Source: an uncultured Saprospiraceae bacterium
GTDB taxonomy: Bacteria; Bacteroidota; Bacteroidia; Chitinophagales; Saprospiraceae
NCBI GenBank assembly: GCA_937942405.1
Contig: CALDEN010000393.1
Coordinates: forward strand, 1-7,579
Direction of reading: 5' to 3'
Length of the DNA: 7,579 nucleotides
The notes under the pieces were generated by a model. The model ran no database searches. It was not told the origin of the DNA and was given only the letters and a program-made list of their open reading frames with translations. This document shows, one piece after another, positions 1 to 6,153 of this stretch. The position numbers and the translations under genes are program-made. Within the stretch, counting starts at the first letter, position 1; each line of letters begins with the position of its first letter.

Positions 1-597
1 GATTTTGCGGAGCTGCTATATATCGTAAAGCGAATAAGCCAAAATACTGATCTACCACTATCTGTAGATTTAGAAGCCGGCTATAGCCGAAATCCAAACC
101 AAATCACAAAAAACATAAAGCAACTTGCTGAGCTCGGAGTATTAGGGATAAATTTTGAAGATAGTTACATTGAGGATGGCAGTAGAGTATTATCAAAAGC
201 CGATGATTTTGCCAAAACACTATCTACGATCACAGATCTCCTCCAAAAAGATAATGTCGAAATGTTTATCAATACCAGAGTCGATGCTTTTATAATGGGC
301 ATCCCCTCTCCTGTAGAAGAAACTAAAAAACGGATTCAATTATACGAGTCCGCAGGTGCAAGTGGCATTTTCACTCCATGTATAGAAAAAGAATCTGATA
401 TAGCAGAAATCGTACAGAGTACCACTCTCCCAGTCAATGTCTTGTGTATGCCTAATCTTCCCGACTTCGATACATTAACTAAGCTAGGAGTAAAACGGAT
501 CAGCATGGGAGACTTCCCATTTATGCATCTGTGTACGAGTTACGAAGCTAGCATTAAAACAATCTTAGAGCAAAAATCATTTAAATCGGTTTTTTAA
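1..597 (+). CDS. PEP mutase / isocitrate lyase superfamily enzyme, 5'-truncated by the window edge
   Basis: The frame is open from base 1 to a TAA at 595-597, giving 198 residues of a C-terminal part; the true start lies upstream of the window. An internal ATG at 262 is not the start, because conserved family sequence continues before it. Visible motifs are SVDLEAGYS (about residues 21-29), GINFEDS (about 49-55) and FINTRVDAF (about 89-97). These match the metal- and substrate-binding strands of the PEP mutase/isocitrate lyase TIM barrel, and the later GIFTPC and GVKRISMGDFPF segments also fit. The isocitrate-lyase KKCGH catalytic loop is absent after the EDS motif, so true isocitrate or methylisocitrate lyase is unlikely. 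Family members act on C-C or C-P bonds of alpha-oxyacids; the substrate here cannot be assigned. The next gene starts 53 bp downstream with no obvious functional link. Confidence 0.9.
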   Translation, partial: DFAELLYIVKRISQNTDLPLSVDLEAGYSRNPNQITKNIKQLAELGVLGINFEDSYIEDGSRVLSKADDFAKTLSTITDLLQKDNVEMFINTRVDAFIMGIPSPVEETKKRIQLYESAGASGIFTPCIEKESDIAEIVQSTTLPVNVLCMPNLPDFDTLTKLGVKRISMGDFPFMHLCTSYEASIKTILEQKSFKSVF

Positions 598-650
598 ATT
601 GCTATTTTGTAGCTCTATAAACTGCATCAACCCCGATCCATCATAGACCG

Positions 651-1292
651 ATGAAAAAATACATTGCTGAACTCATAGGAACATTTGCCCTAGTATTTTG
701 TGGAACTGGAGCCATCGTTATAAACGATGTGACTAGTGGTGGCGTAAGCCATGTAGGTGTGGCGATGACATTCGGCTTGATCGTTACGGTGATGATTTAT
801 GCATTTGGCAATATATCGGGTGCTCATATAAACCCTGCTGTTACAATAGCATTTTGTTTGACCGATCGTTTTGATAGGAAAAAACTAGTTCCATATTTAG
901 CAGCCCAGCTAGCAGGTGCTTTATTGGCATCTGGGGTTTTGAGGATATTATTCCTAGAGCACGATCATTTAGGATCTACGATACCTTTGGGCTCATGGCA
1001 TCAGTCGTTTATTTTGGAGATCATCCTTACGTATTTTCTCATGCTCGTTATTTTATTTGTTAGTCAGAATAAAGCGACTAGTCAGTTTACAGCTCTCGCA
1101 GTAGGAGCGACGGTAATGTTAGAGGCCATGTTTGCTGGCCCCATCACAGGAGCATCTATGAATCCTGCCAGATCGATCGCTCCAGCTATGGTCTCAGGCC
1201 ATACGGCTGACTTATGGATTTATATCGCCGCTCCCATCATCGGGGCGATATTGGCAAGTTTTACATGGAGTTTTATGAAGAGTGATGATTAG
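651..1292 (+). CDS. MIP-family aquaporin/aquaglyceroporin, NIP-like selectivity filter
   Basis: A complete 213-residue inner-membrane channel, close to the usual bacterial MIP length of about 230. It has two half-repeats, each with the signature loop: NPA at residues 61-63 in SGAHINPAVT, and NPA at 171-173 in SGAS-like GASMNPARS. It is almost entirely hydrophobic with six predicted helices. Aligned by hand to E. coli AqpZ, the four ar/R filter positions read Phe41, Ala159, Ala168 and Arg174. The AqpZ His and Thr are replaced by Ala. The AGPITGASMNPARS context resembles plant and bacterial NIP-type channels, which pass glycerol, urea or metalloids such as arsenite as well as or instead of water. 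No arsenic genes are visible nearby, so the substrate is open. The start gives the typical MKKYIAELIGTF opening. No convincing promoter or terminator was seen around it. Confidence 0.95.
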   Translation: MKKYIAELIGTFALVFCGTGAIVINDVTSGGVSHVGVAMTFGLIVTVMIYAFGNISGAHINPAVTIAFCLTDRFDRKKLVPYLAAQLAGALLASGVLRILFLEHDHLGSTIPLGSWHQSFILEIILTYFLMLVILFVSQNKATSQFTALAVGATVMLEAMFAGPITGASMNPARSIAPAMVSGHTADLWIYIAAPIIGAILASFTWSFMKSDD

Positions 1293-1424
1293 AAAGCTCC
1301 ATCATCTAAGACTACTAGCCTTTATATTCCTCAAATAATTTCTCGGATTTTAAATTTATTTCTACTCCCAAAGTCAATAAATACAAGGGTTTACTGAATA
1401 GTTTGAAATTAAATAAAAGTCATT

Positions 1425-1450
1425 CCAACCTTTTTCGTGATTCATGTCTC
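1425..1450 (+). promoter_or_regulatory. Putative ECF sigma-type promoter upstream of the lipoprotein-sigma operon
   Basis: A CCAACCTTTTT stretch (from 1425) contains AAC at 1427-1429. After exactly 16 bases comes GTCTC with GTC at 1446-1448. AAC at -35 and GTC at -10 with about 16-17 bp spacing is the known ECF promoter pattern. The site lies 44-67 bp upstream of the first ATG of an operon that itself encodes an ECF sigma factor, so positive autoregulation is the natural reading. This is inference from motif and position only. A housekeeping alternative of the TAnnTTTG type is only partly matched by TAGTTTG near 1399. Confidence 0.45.
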
Positions 1451-1493
1451 TTTAGAATAACAGATATTAAATCAAAAACAAAAAACAATAATT

Positions 1494-2030
1494 ATGAAAA
1501 ATCTTCAACTACCCGTATTCCTTTTATGCCTTCTTTTATTCGCTTCGTGTCGTGACAAATCCCTACCTACCTTAGAAGATAAGATCATGGGATCTTGGAT
1601 AATCACTGATGCAACACTCGACGGAGACGTGAGCATGACTATGGAAGGCGTCAAAATGCTAATAACACAAGAAGGGCAAAATAAAAACAGTGATATGATG
1701 TTAAATTTTTCAGACGATGATGAGTATATTACAATAGGTAACTTAATCTTAAGTGTAGATTATTACATGGCGGGAGATCTATTGTTTACCGAAGAGATGA
1801 ATCTTAATGACACAGGTGTAGATCTCAGTGCAGACATAGGTACATGGAGAGTAGAAAACGACCAATTAATTTTAGATGATCTCCCTTCAGATGACGTTAT
1901 TTTTACAGACGATGATCAAATTATTATTAATATTAATAGCCAGTTAGAGGATTTTCCAATAAACGAAACCGGATCAGACCTCGAAATGGATATGGATATG
2001 AATATCCAACTTACATTCACAAAGCTATAA
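1494..2030 (+). CDS. Acidic lipocalin-like lipoprotein, first gene of the ECF operon
   Basis: A 178-residue protein. It opens with a lipoprotein signal peptide ending in the lipobox FASC, with the lipidated Cys at residue 19, so it should sit on the cell envelope. The mature part begins with a GSWIITDATLDG segment (about 33-44) and has alternating hydrophobic strands, as in lipocalin-like proteins of Bacteroidota (LEDKIMGSW, then GTWRVENDQLIL at 116-127). The family match is by eye and not certain. It is rich in Asp and Glu (SDDDEY, PSDDVIFTDDDQ) and ends with an ATGGAT-type hexamer repeat encoding MDMDMN. An A-rich leader (AAAAACAAT) precedes the ATG in place of a Shine-Dalgarno site. It lies directly behind the putative ECF promoter and 21 bp ahead of the sigma gene, so it may be regulon output or a part of signal sensing. 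Confidence 0.85.
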   Translation: MKNLQLPVFLLCLLLFASCRDKSLPTLEDKIMGSWIITDATLDGDVSMTMEGVKMLITQEGQNKNSDMMLNFSDDDEYITIGNLILSVDYYMAGDLLFTEEMNLNDTGVDLSADIGTWRVENDQLILDDLPSDDVIFTDDDQIIININSQLEDFPINETGSDLEMDMDMNIQLTFTKL

Positions 2031-2051
2031 AAACACAAGCATCGGATCGCA

Positions 2052-2558
2052 ATGAATGTAGAGACTCTTATACTATTATGCCTAAAGCAAGATCGTGCTG
2101 CACAAAAGCAGCTCTACGATAACTATAAGGATAGTCTCTACACCATTGCATACCGAATGACACAAGATTTTGACCTAGCTAGTGACATCTTACAAGAGGC
2201 TTTTATAGAAGCGTTCAAGCAACTTCCTAATCTTAGAGAACCAAAATACTTCCATAGCTGGATCAAACAGATACTCATAAGAAAAGCATACCGACAGTTA
2301 GACAAGCAGAAGGACAAAGTATCTCTAGACACTGTAGACGAGATAAAACATGAAGTAAATGTAGATATCGGATACATCGAGCAAGCCATACACACACTGC
2401 CTCTAAAGAGTAGAACAGTTTTTATCATGTCGGAGATAGAAGGTTTTAAGCACAAAGAAATCGCAACGGCTCTAGACATTACAGAAGGTACCTCGAAGTC
2501 CCAACTAAATTATGCCAAGACCATACTGAAAGAACTCCTAAAGCATCACCTCGTATGA
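2052..2558 (+). CDS. ECF-family RNA polymerase sigma factor (sigma-70 regions 2 and 4)
   Basis: A complete 168-residue protein of standard ECF length. Region 2 spans about residues 9-76, with AAQKQLYDNYKDSLY and the core-binding DILQEAFIEAF segment at 45-55. Region 4 spans about 107-162, with the helix-turn-helix around HKEIATALDITEGTSKSQL (134-152) that would read the -35 element. There is no region 1 or 3, and no extra C-terminal domain. It directs RNA polymerase to a small regulon in the cytoplasm. Its stop overlaps the next start as ATGA at 2555-2558, the usual translational coupling of an ECF sigma with its regulator. A candidate promoter for its own operon is at 1425-1450. The start is favoured because the homologous region begins within 10 residues of it. 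Confidence 0.96.
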   Translation: MNVETLILLCLKQDRAAQKQLYDNYKDSLYTIAYRMTQDFDLASDILQEAFIEAFKQLPNLREPKYFHSWIKQILIRKAYRQLDKQKDKVSLDTVDEIKHEVNVDIGYIEQAIHTLPLKSRTVFIMSEIEGFKHKEIATALDITEGTSKSQLNYAKTILKELLKHHLV

Positions 2559-3178
2559 ACATAGGAAAAAAATATACCTACGAGCAACTGATAGATCTCC
2601 TCAAAGAATCTAGTCATACCGCACCAGATATCTGGACTGAGATAGAGAGCGAGTTGGATCTAGGACAAAAGATAATACAGCTTCCAGAGTACTCCGCACC
2701 AGATAATATATGGGATAACATTGCAGCAGAGATGGACGCAGAGCCACAGGAGCTAAGTACAAACAATGACACTGTTCATAATAAAGGTAAGAGCAACAAG
2801 ACTAATTGGGCCTTACTCACAATAGGAATGATCATCGGTATACTGGCACTTACATTATTCCAGTATATCTTTTCTACCGACCATAAAGACAAATTTCAGT
2901 ACAAGTCAGAGATAGAAATGGCAAACCTCTATGATAATAAAGTAGAGATAGAAGATAACATATCAGACGTACTACAGTACATAGAGCAAAACAGCTTCTT
3001 ATTTGATCAAGAGCAACTGCAAGAGTTCAATATCCAGCTAGAAGAGATTAACCAAGCTCTCCAACAACTGATAGAACTACAAGAAAAATACGGACTGGAC
3101 GATTCCAGTCATAAACTAATGGCTAGAATGGAAAGAGATAAAGCCACATTACTTAAATCAATGATCTCCGATACCTAA
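2555..3178 (+). CDS. Single-pass membrane protein in the anti-sigma position (putative anti-sigma factor)
   Basis: A 207-residue protein overlapping the sigma gene by 4 bases. It has a cytoplasmic-type acidic N-terminus (1-84), one hydrophobic helix (about 85-106, WALLTIGMIIGILALTLF) and a hydrophilic C-terminal part (107-207). The C-terminal part is rich in Gln, Glu and Leu with heptad-like spacing around 120-180, so it is probably a periplasmic coiled coil. The layout is that of an ECF anti-sigma factor that holds the sigma at the membrane. There is no cysteine in the protein, so the common zinc-binding HxxxCxxC anti-sigma fold is excluded. The N-terminal domain carries a duplicated motif, APDIW at 23-27 and APDNIW at 48-53, each followed by an IxxE(L/M)D pattern. 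The anti-sigma role is inferred from order, coupling and topology, not from a recognised domain. Confidence 0.75.
   Translation: MNIGKKYTYEQLIDLLKESSHTAPDIWTEIESELDLGQKIIQLPEYSAPDNIWDNIAAEMDAEPQELSTNNDTVHNKGKSNKTNWALLTIGMIIGILALTLFQYIFSTDHKDKFQYKSEIEMANLYDNKVEIEDNISDVLQYIEQNSFLFDQEQLQEFNIQLEEINQALQQLIELQEKYGLDDSSHKLMARMERDKATLLKSMISDT
2619..2705 (+). repeat. Direct 12-bp repeat underlying the duplicated APD-IW motif
   Basis: CCGCACCAGATA occurs at 2619-2630 and again at 2694-2705, 75 bases (25 codons) apart and in the same reading frame. The first copy overlaps a perfect 12-bp palindrome, CCAGATATCTGG at 2624-2635. The identity at nucleotide level suggests an intragenic duplication that has not fully diverged, although strong selection on the same four residues could contribute. 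Confidence 0.7.
3093..3110 (+). repeat. 7-bp hairpin near the 3' end of the putative anti-sigma gene
   Basis: GACTGGA (3093-3099), loop CGAT, then TCCAGTC (3104-3110) forms a perfect stem inside coding sequence, 68 bases before the stop. No T-run follows. It may be chance, or it may mildly affect expression or mRNA stability of the downstream exported genes. Confidence 0.35.
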
Positions 3179-4092
3179 TGAAAATAAATTATCTAATCAT
3201 ATCGATGCTCTTATGCACCCTTCAGCTTACCGCCCAGCAGACTTTTAAGGTGACTAAGTCCCTAGACAAAGAATACACCTTCAAGCCAGGCGATGTTCTT
3301 AAAATTACAGGAGAGCGGACATTTATCTTTATCGAGAGTGCAGACACCGATAAAGTATCGGCCAGTGTAGAAGTAATCTCGAGATACAGTAACGAAAAAC
3401 AAGCTGCTCAAGATTTAGACAAAATAAAAGTACGCTTTCAGAAAAAAGGAAAGACTCTATACTACAGTAATGGAATCATCATAGACAACCCAGATTCCAA
3501 ACCAAAATCGAATTTAAAAACCATACTCAAATTAACTGTACCCAATTTCGCAAAAATAGAAGTAAGCAACTCTTATGGCGAGATGACCATAACTGGTGAC
3601 GTAGCTAATATATCCAGCACATCACAATTCAGCAAACTGACAACGATGAGTTTTCGAGGAGCATTAGAGATCGATTCTAAATACGGAACTATAAAATGCC
3701 TCGAAACAGATGCAACGTTAAAAATAACGGGAAACCGTACTGACTTATCATTGAGTAGTATTAGAGGATCAGTGGATGCTAAGCTTAAGTATGGACTCGT
3801 CGACATCACCTACTCGGACAAGATAACATCGCTTAACATCGAAGCAGAGCATGCCCCTATCACATTAATTGTTCCAGATCAAATGTCAAACAATCTAACT
3901 GTAAATTGCAAAAACTGTGACATAGACATCGACAACTGTCAAAACATATTTGACGAGAAAATAGGTGACGGAAATCATACCATACTCCTAGGAAAAAATA
4001 GAGTTGGAAACTCTAAAGGCAGTATCAAGTCCAAAAAAGAAATAATCAAAATAATTACTACCACTTCTACAACTACCTATAACAACAACTAA
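3178..4092 (+). CDS. Exported DUF4097/head-GIN-like beta-helix protein
   Basis: A 304-residue protein whose ATG overlaps the previous stop by one base (TAATG). A Sec signal peptide ends around LQLTAQQ (residues 16-21) with no lipobox Cys, so it should be periplasmic or outer-membrane associated. The mature region has repeating short strands of the form KIEVSNSYGEMTITGDV, ALEIDSKYGTIKCLE and DAKLKYGLVDITYS. This is the ladder pattern of DUF4097/DUF2807-type putative adhesins, which are often encoded beside ECF or PspC-type envelope regulators in Bacteroidota. Family membership is judged by pattern. A Cys cluster lies at 244, 247 and 254, and the C-terminus is a Thr/Asn-rich tail (about 294-304). 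The function is unknown; given the operon it is probably part of the output of the sigma regulon. Confidence 0.8.
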   Translation: MKINYLIISMLLCTLQLTAQQTFKVTKSLDKEYTFKPGDVLKITGERTFIFIESADTDKVSASVEVISRYSNEKQAAQDLDKIKVRFQKKGKTLYYSNGIIIDNPDSKPKSNLKTILKLTVPNFAKIEVSNSYGEMTITGDVANISSTSQFSKLTTMSFRGALEIDSKYGTIKCLETDATLKITGNRTDLSLSSIRGSVDAKLKYGLVDITYSDKITSLNIEAEHAPITLIVPDQMSNNLTVNCKNCDIDIDNCQNIFDEKIGDGNHTILLGKNRVGNSKGSIKSKKEIIKIITTTSTTTYNNN

Positions 4093-4097
4093 TACAG

Positions 4098-5228
4098 ATG
4101 AAACTACATATCCTCATACTACTACTATCCCTTAGCTACATAAATGTTTTTGCTCAAGATATCTACGACACACAGGATTCCGTAGTCTATTTAACAGCCG
4201 TCGATGAAGCTCTGCTCTTAGACAAAGAAGCCAAGCTTGTTTTTAAAACAAATCCGTTGTCTCTCGAAATGAAAGTTGGAAAGGCTTTTTCCATCATTCC
4301 TTCTGTAGATAAGATCCTGATAGACACTCGGAAAATAGGCGTTGAAACTCGTTATTACCATAAAATGGCTAGAAGGATAGAAGAAGGAAAGCAAGCAAAC
4401 AATATCTCTGGTCCGTATATATCTACCAAGGCAGAAGTAGGATTTAAAGATTCAAAACAAAGGATTCTAATGCTAGGCCTAAATTATGGCTTTCAACAAA
4501 GGGTCCTCAATAGAGAATATTTTGACCTGGGGCTTAATCTGGGATACTCTAGAACTCCCGATTCCTCTCTAAGTTCAGGTGCGATAAACACCATAGGTAT
4601 CGGTACATTTACGAGATATGGTTTTGTTTTTGGTAAAAAACAAAAAATAGATCCTAACAGTACTTGCTCATTAATTAAATGTCATAACAATCGGAAACGT
4701 GCATGGCGGATAGGTCTCAACAACCTCGCAAGTATAGCTAGATTATCTGGATATAACGACACAGATCCATTTTGGTTATTTTCCTTGAGTCCCAAAATAG
4801 CCTTCGAACAAAAAATATTTAACTCCTCTTTTTCCTTAGAACAAGAACTGCAGGGTTCCCTCCGAGTTGGTTTCAACAACTTCGACTTTATAGAAATTCC
4901 TGGTTTAAACATAACTTTTAGAAATTCATTCAGCTACATTATCGGTAGTAAATTTTATTACAAGATGGCCCGTAAAATACTAGAGGGTGCAGGCGGAAAC
5001 AATCTATCGGGCCCATATGTATTTGCAAGAGCTAAACATACACAATTTACAGAAGATCGGGATGGCTTTACACACTTAGGAATAGGAAACCAGCGAGAGC
5101 TGTTTGGTAATATTATTTTAGAGTATAGTATTTACGGAATCATTAGGAATTATGGAGAAAAAGCAACCCCTATAACGATAGAAGAACCAATAGGAATCGA
5201 CTTTAAATTGAGTTACATCCTAAATTAA
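4098..5228 (+). CDS. Exported, probably outer-membrane protein with an internal duplication; last gene of the ECF operon
   Basis: A 376-residue protein starting 5 bp after the previous stop. The signal peptide ends near INVFAQ (residues 15-20). The body is rich in aromatic and alternating polar/hydrophobic strands (ILMLGLNYGF, FDLGLNLGY, ISTKAEVGF), consistent with a beta-barrel or beta-rich outer-membrane protein. A segment at 86-108 (YYHKMARRIEEGK followed by NNISGPY) recurs at 286-308 (FYYKMARKILEGA followed by NNLSGPY), exactly 200 residues later. The two share 14 of 23 residues by my alignment, so the protein is probably two related halves. Similar YY..R...G..NN.SG segments are familiar in uncharacterised Bacteroidota envelope proteins. 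I do not recognise a function. The linker near 190-205 contains a Cys pair (190, 195) and basic residues. Confidence 0.8.
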   Translation: MKLHILILLLSLSYINVFAQDIYDTQDSVVYLTAVDEALLLDKEAKLVFKTNPLSLEMKVGKAFSIIPSVDKILIDTRKIGVETRYYHKMARRIEEGKQANNISGPYISTKAEVGFKDSKQRILMLGLNYGFQQRVLNREYFDLGLNLGYSRTPDSSLSSGAINTIGIGTFTRYGFVFGKKQKIDPNSTCSLIKCHNNRKRAWRIGLNNLASIARLSGYNDTDPFWLFSLSPKIAFEQKIFNSSFSLEQELQGSLRVGFNNFDFIEIPGLNITFRNSFSYIIGSKFYYKMARKILEGAGGNNLSGPYVFARAKHTQFTEDRDGFTHLGIGNQRELFGNIILEYSIYGIIRNYGEKATPITIEEPIGIDFKLSYILN

Positions 5229-5251
5229 TAAAAGCTGCTTCTCAATTATCA

Positions 5252-5893
5252 TCAAATCTGAAATCCCACACTTAAACCCCATGCATACGGCCAGAAGCCA
5301 CCTTTACCAAAACCATAGTCCATTATGGCTGATCTTAAATATAACCCAACGATTGAAGTAAATCTATACTTCGATGTATAGCGATAGGACAAGGCGATCT
5401 CTCCTGAAATAGCCACTGAACTTATATACCCTGTCTGTATTCCATTATTTTTTCCATATTCAAAATGATCGCTATAATCTAAACTAAATGAATTTGTAAA
5501 AGACAATGCCGAATTATCATTTTTATAAAAAAGATATCTATGCAATGCTCCAAAGCCAATCCAATATGCAGAGTAAGAATAAACACCCGATTGGTTGGTA
5601 ATTAAATCTTGTTGGAAGCGATATTGATTTACTTCTAGGACTAATCCAAGTGCATACTTTTTTTTAATATAATAACATGCATTAATCTGTGATGATATCC
5701 CTATCTGGGCATTTGCTTTTCTTATCGCAATGACATTAGCATTATTGAAAAACATATCTGTCCCATCTCCCCAATAAAAAGTATTTGCCACTCTTAGCTT
5801 AACTTCTAAAAAGAACGATCGCTCATCACCTTGCCCTAATAGGCTCGTTGAAACACATACATATATTAATATGAGGTATAAACACTTTTTCAT
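5252..5893 (-). CDS. Small predicted outer-membrane beta-barrel protein
   Basis: A 213-residue protein read from the minus strand, with ATG at 5893-5891 and TGA at 5254-5252. A signal peptide covers about residues 1-20 (MKKCLYLILIYVCVSTSLLG). The mature chain has repeated amphipathic strands rich in Tyr, Phe and Gly (YALGLVLEVNQY, YWIGFGALHRYLFY, YRFTSIVGLYL) and ends WGLSVGFQI. This composition and length fit the 8- to 10-strand outer-membrane barrels of Bacteroidota. It is convergent with the operon on the plus strand, with 23 bp between the two stops, and is transcribed away from the lipoprotein gene that starts at 6154. No sequence motif reveals a specific function. It could be a companion of the envelope-stress operon or an unrelated gene. 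Confidence 0.8.
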   Translation of the reverse strand: MKKCLYLILIYVCVSTSLLGQGDERSFFLEVKLRVANTFYWGDGTDMFFNNANVIAIRKANAQIGISSQINACYYIKKKYALGLVLEVNQYRFQQDLITNQSGVYSYSAYWIGFGALHRYLFYKNDNSALSFTNSFSLDYSDHFEYGKNNGIQTGYISSVAISGEIALSYRYTSKYRFTSIVGLYLRSAIMDYGFGKGGFWPYAWGLSVGFQI

Positions 5894-6087
5894 TTAGAAT
5901 TTGTTCTAAGCTAGATTTTTAAAACGCCTCAAAGCATAATACAATTGCATACTTATTTAATTAATCTACTTAAGCTTCTAATCACTCGTTACCCTCAAAA
6001 TCTTCTATATCGTTCCTTCCTTTAACTATCTTGGAAAAGAATTGAAAATAGTACTCATGATTTGCAGCACATCGACAACTACCCGTG

Positions 6088-6115
6088 TATAAGCTTATAG
6101 AAGAAGCTCCGGAGC
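6088..6115. promoter_or_regulatory. Two adjacent perfect palindromes upstream of the SdrD_B-like lipoprotein
   Basis: TATAAGCTTATA (12 bp, 6088-6099) and GCTCCGGAGC (10 bp, 6106-6115) are separated by 6 bases, with centres 17 bp apart. They lie 39-66 bp upstream of the chosen ATG at 6154, in the divergent intergenic region. They may be operators or may form a leader hairpin. Palindromes of these lengths are expected a few times per window by chance, so only their pairing and position give weight. Confidence 0.3.
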
Positions 6116-6153
6116 GTATTCTTTTATTGAATCGAATACAAAAACAATCAAGC

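Noticed and set aside
262..597. ATG at 262 as the start of a separate small gene
   Set aside because: The same frame is open from base 1 and encodes conserved PEP mutase-family motifs before it, so it is an internal Met of a truncated gene.
1285..1307. GATGAT/ATCATC hairpin at the end of the aquaporin gene as a terminator
   Set aside because: The stem is only 6 bp with an 11-base loop and no T-run follows.
1986..2003. ATGGAT hexamer repeat at the end of the first lipoprotein as a phase-variable tract
   Set aside because: Only two perfect copies and one variant; the unit length is a multiple of three, so slippage would not shift the frame.
2138..2479. Minus-strand open frame inside the first sigma gene
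   Set aside because: It lies opposite a clear ECF sigma gene, is Ser/Cys-rich without recognisable motifs, and looks like an antisense shadow. The same applies to the minus-strand frames at 3573-3809, 4682-4912, 5982-6284 and 6492-6794.
5988..6020. Second ECF-type promoter (TTACCC ... CGTTCC) ahead of the SdrD_B-like lipoprotein
   Set aside because: The -35-like part resembles Bacteroidota ECF sites, but the spacing is about 2-3 bases longer than in the 1425-1450 site and it lies over 130 bp from the start, so the match is too weak to call.
6085..6153. GTG at 6085 as start of the SdrD_B-like lipoprotein
   Set aside because: It would place 23 mostly charged residues before the lipoprotein signal peptide; ATG at 6154 has an A-rich leader and gives a normal signal peptide with Cys at residue 19.
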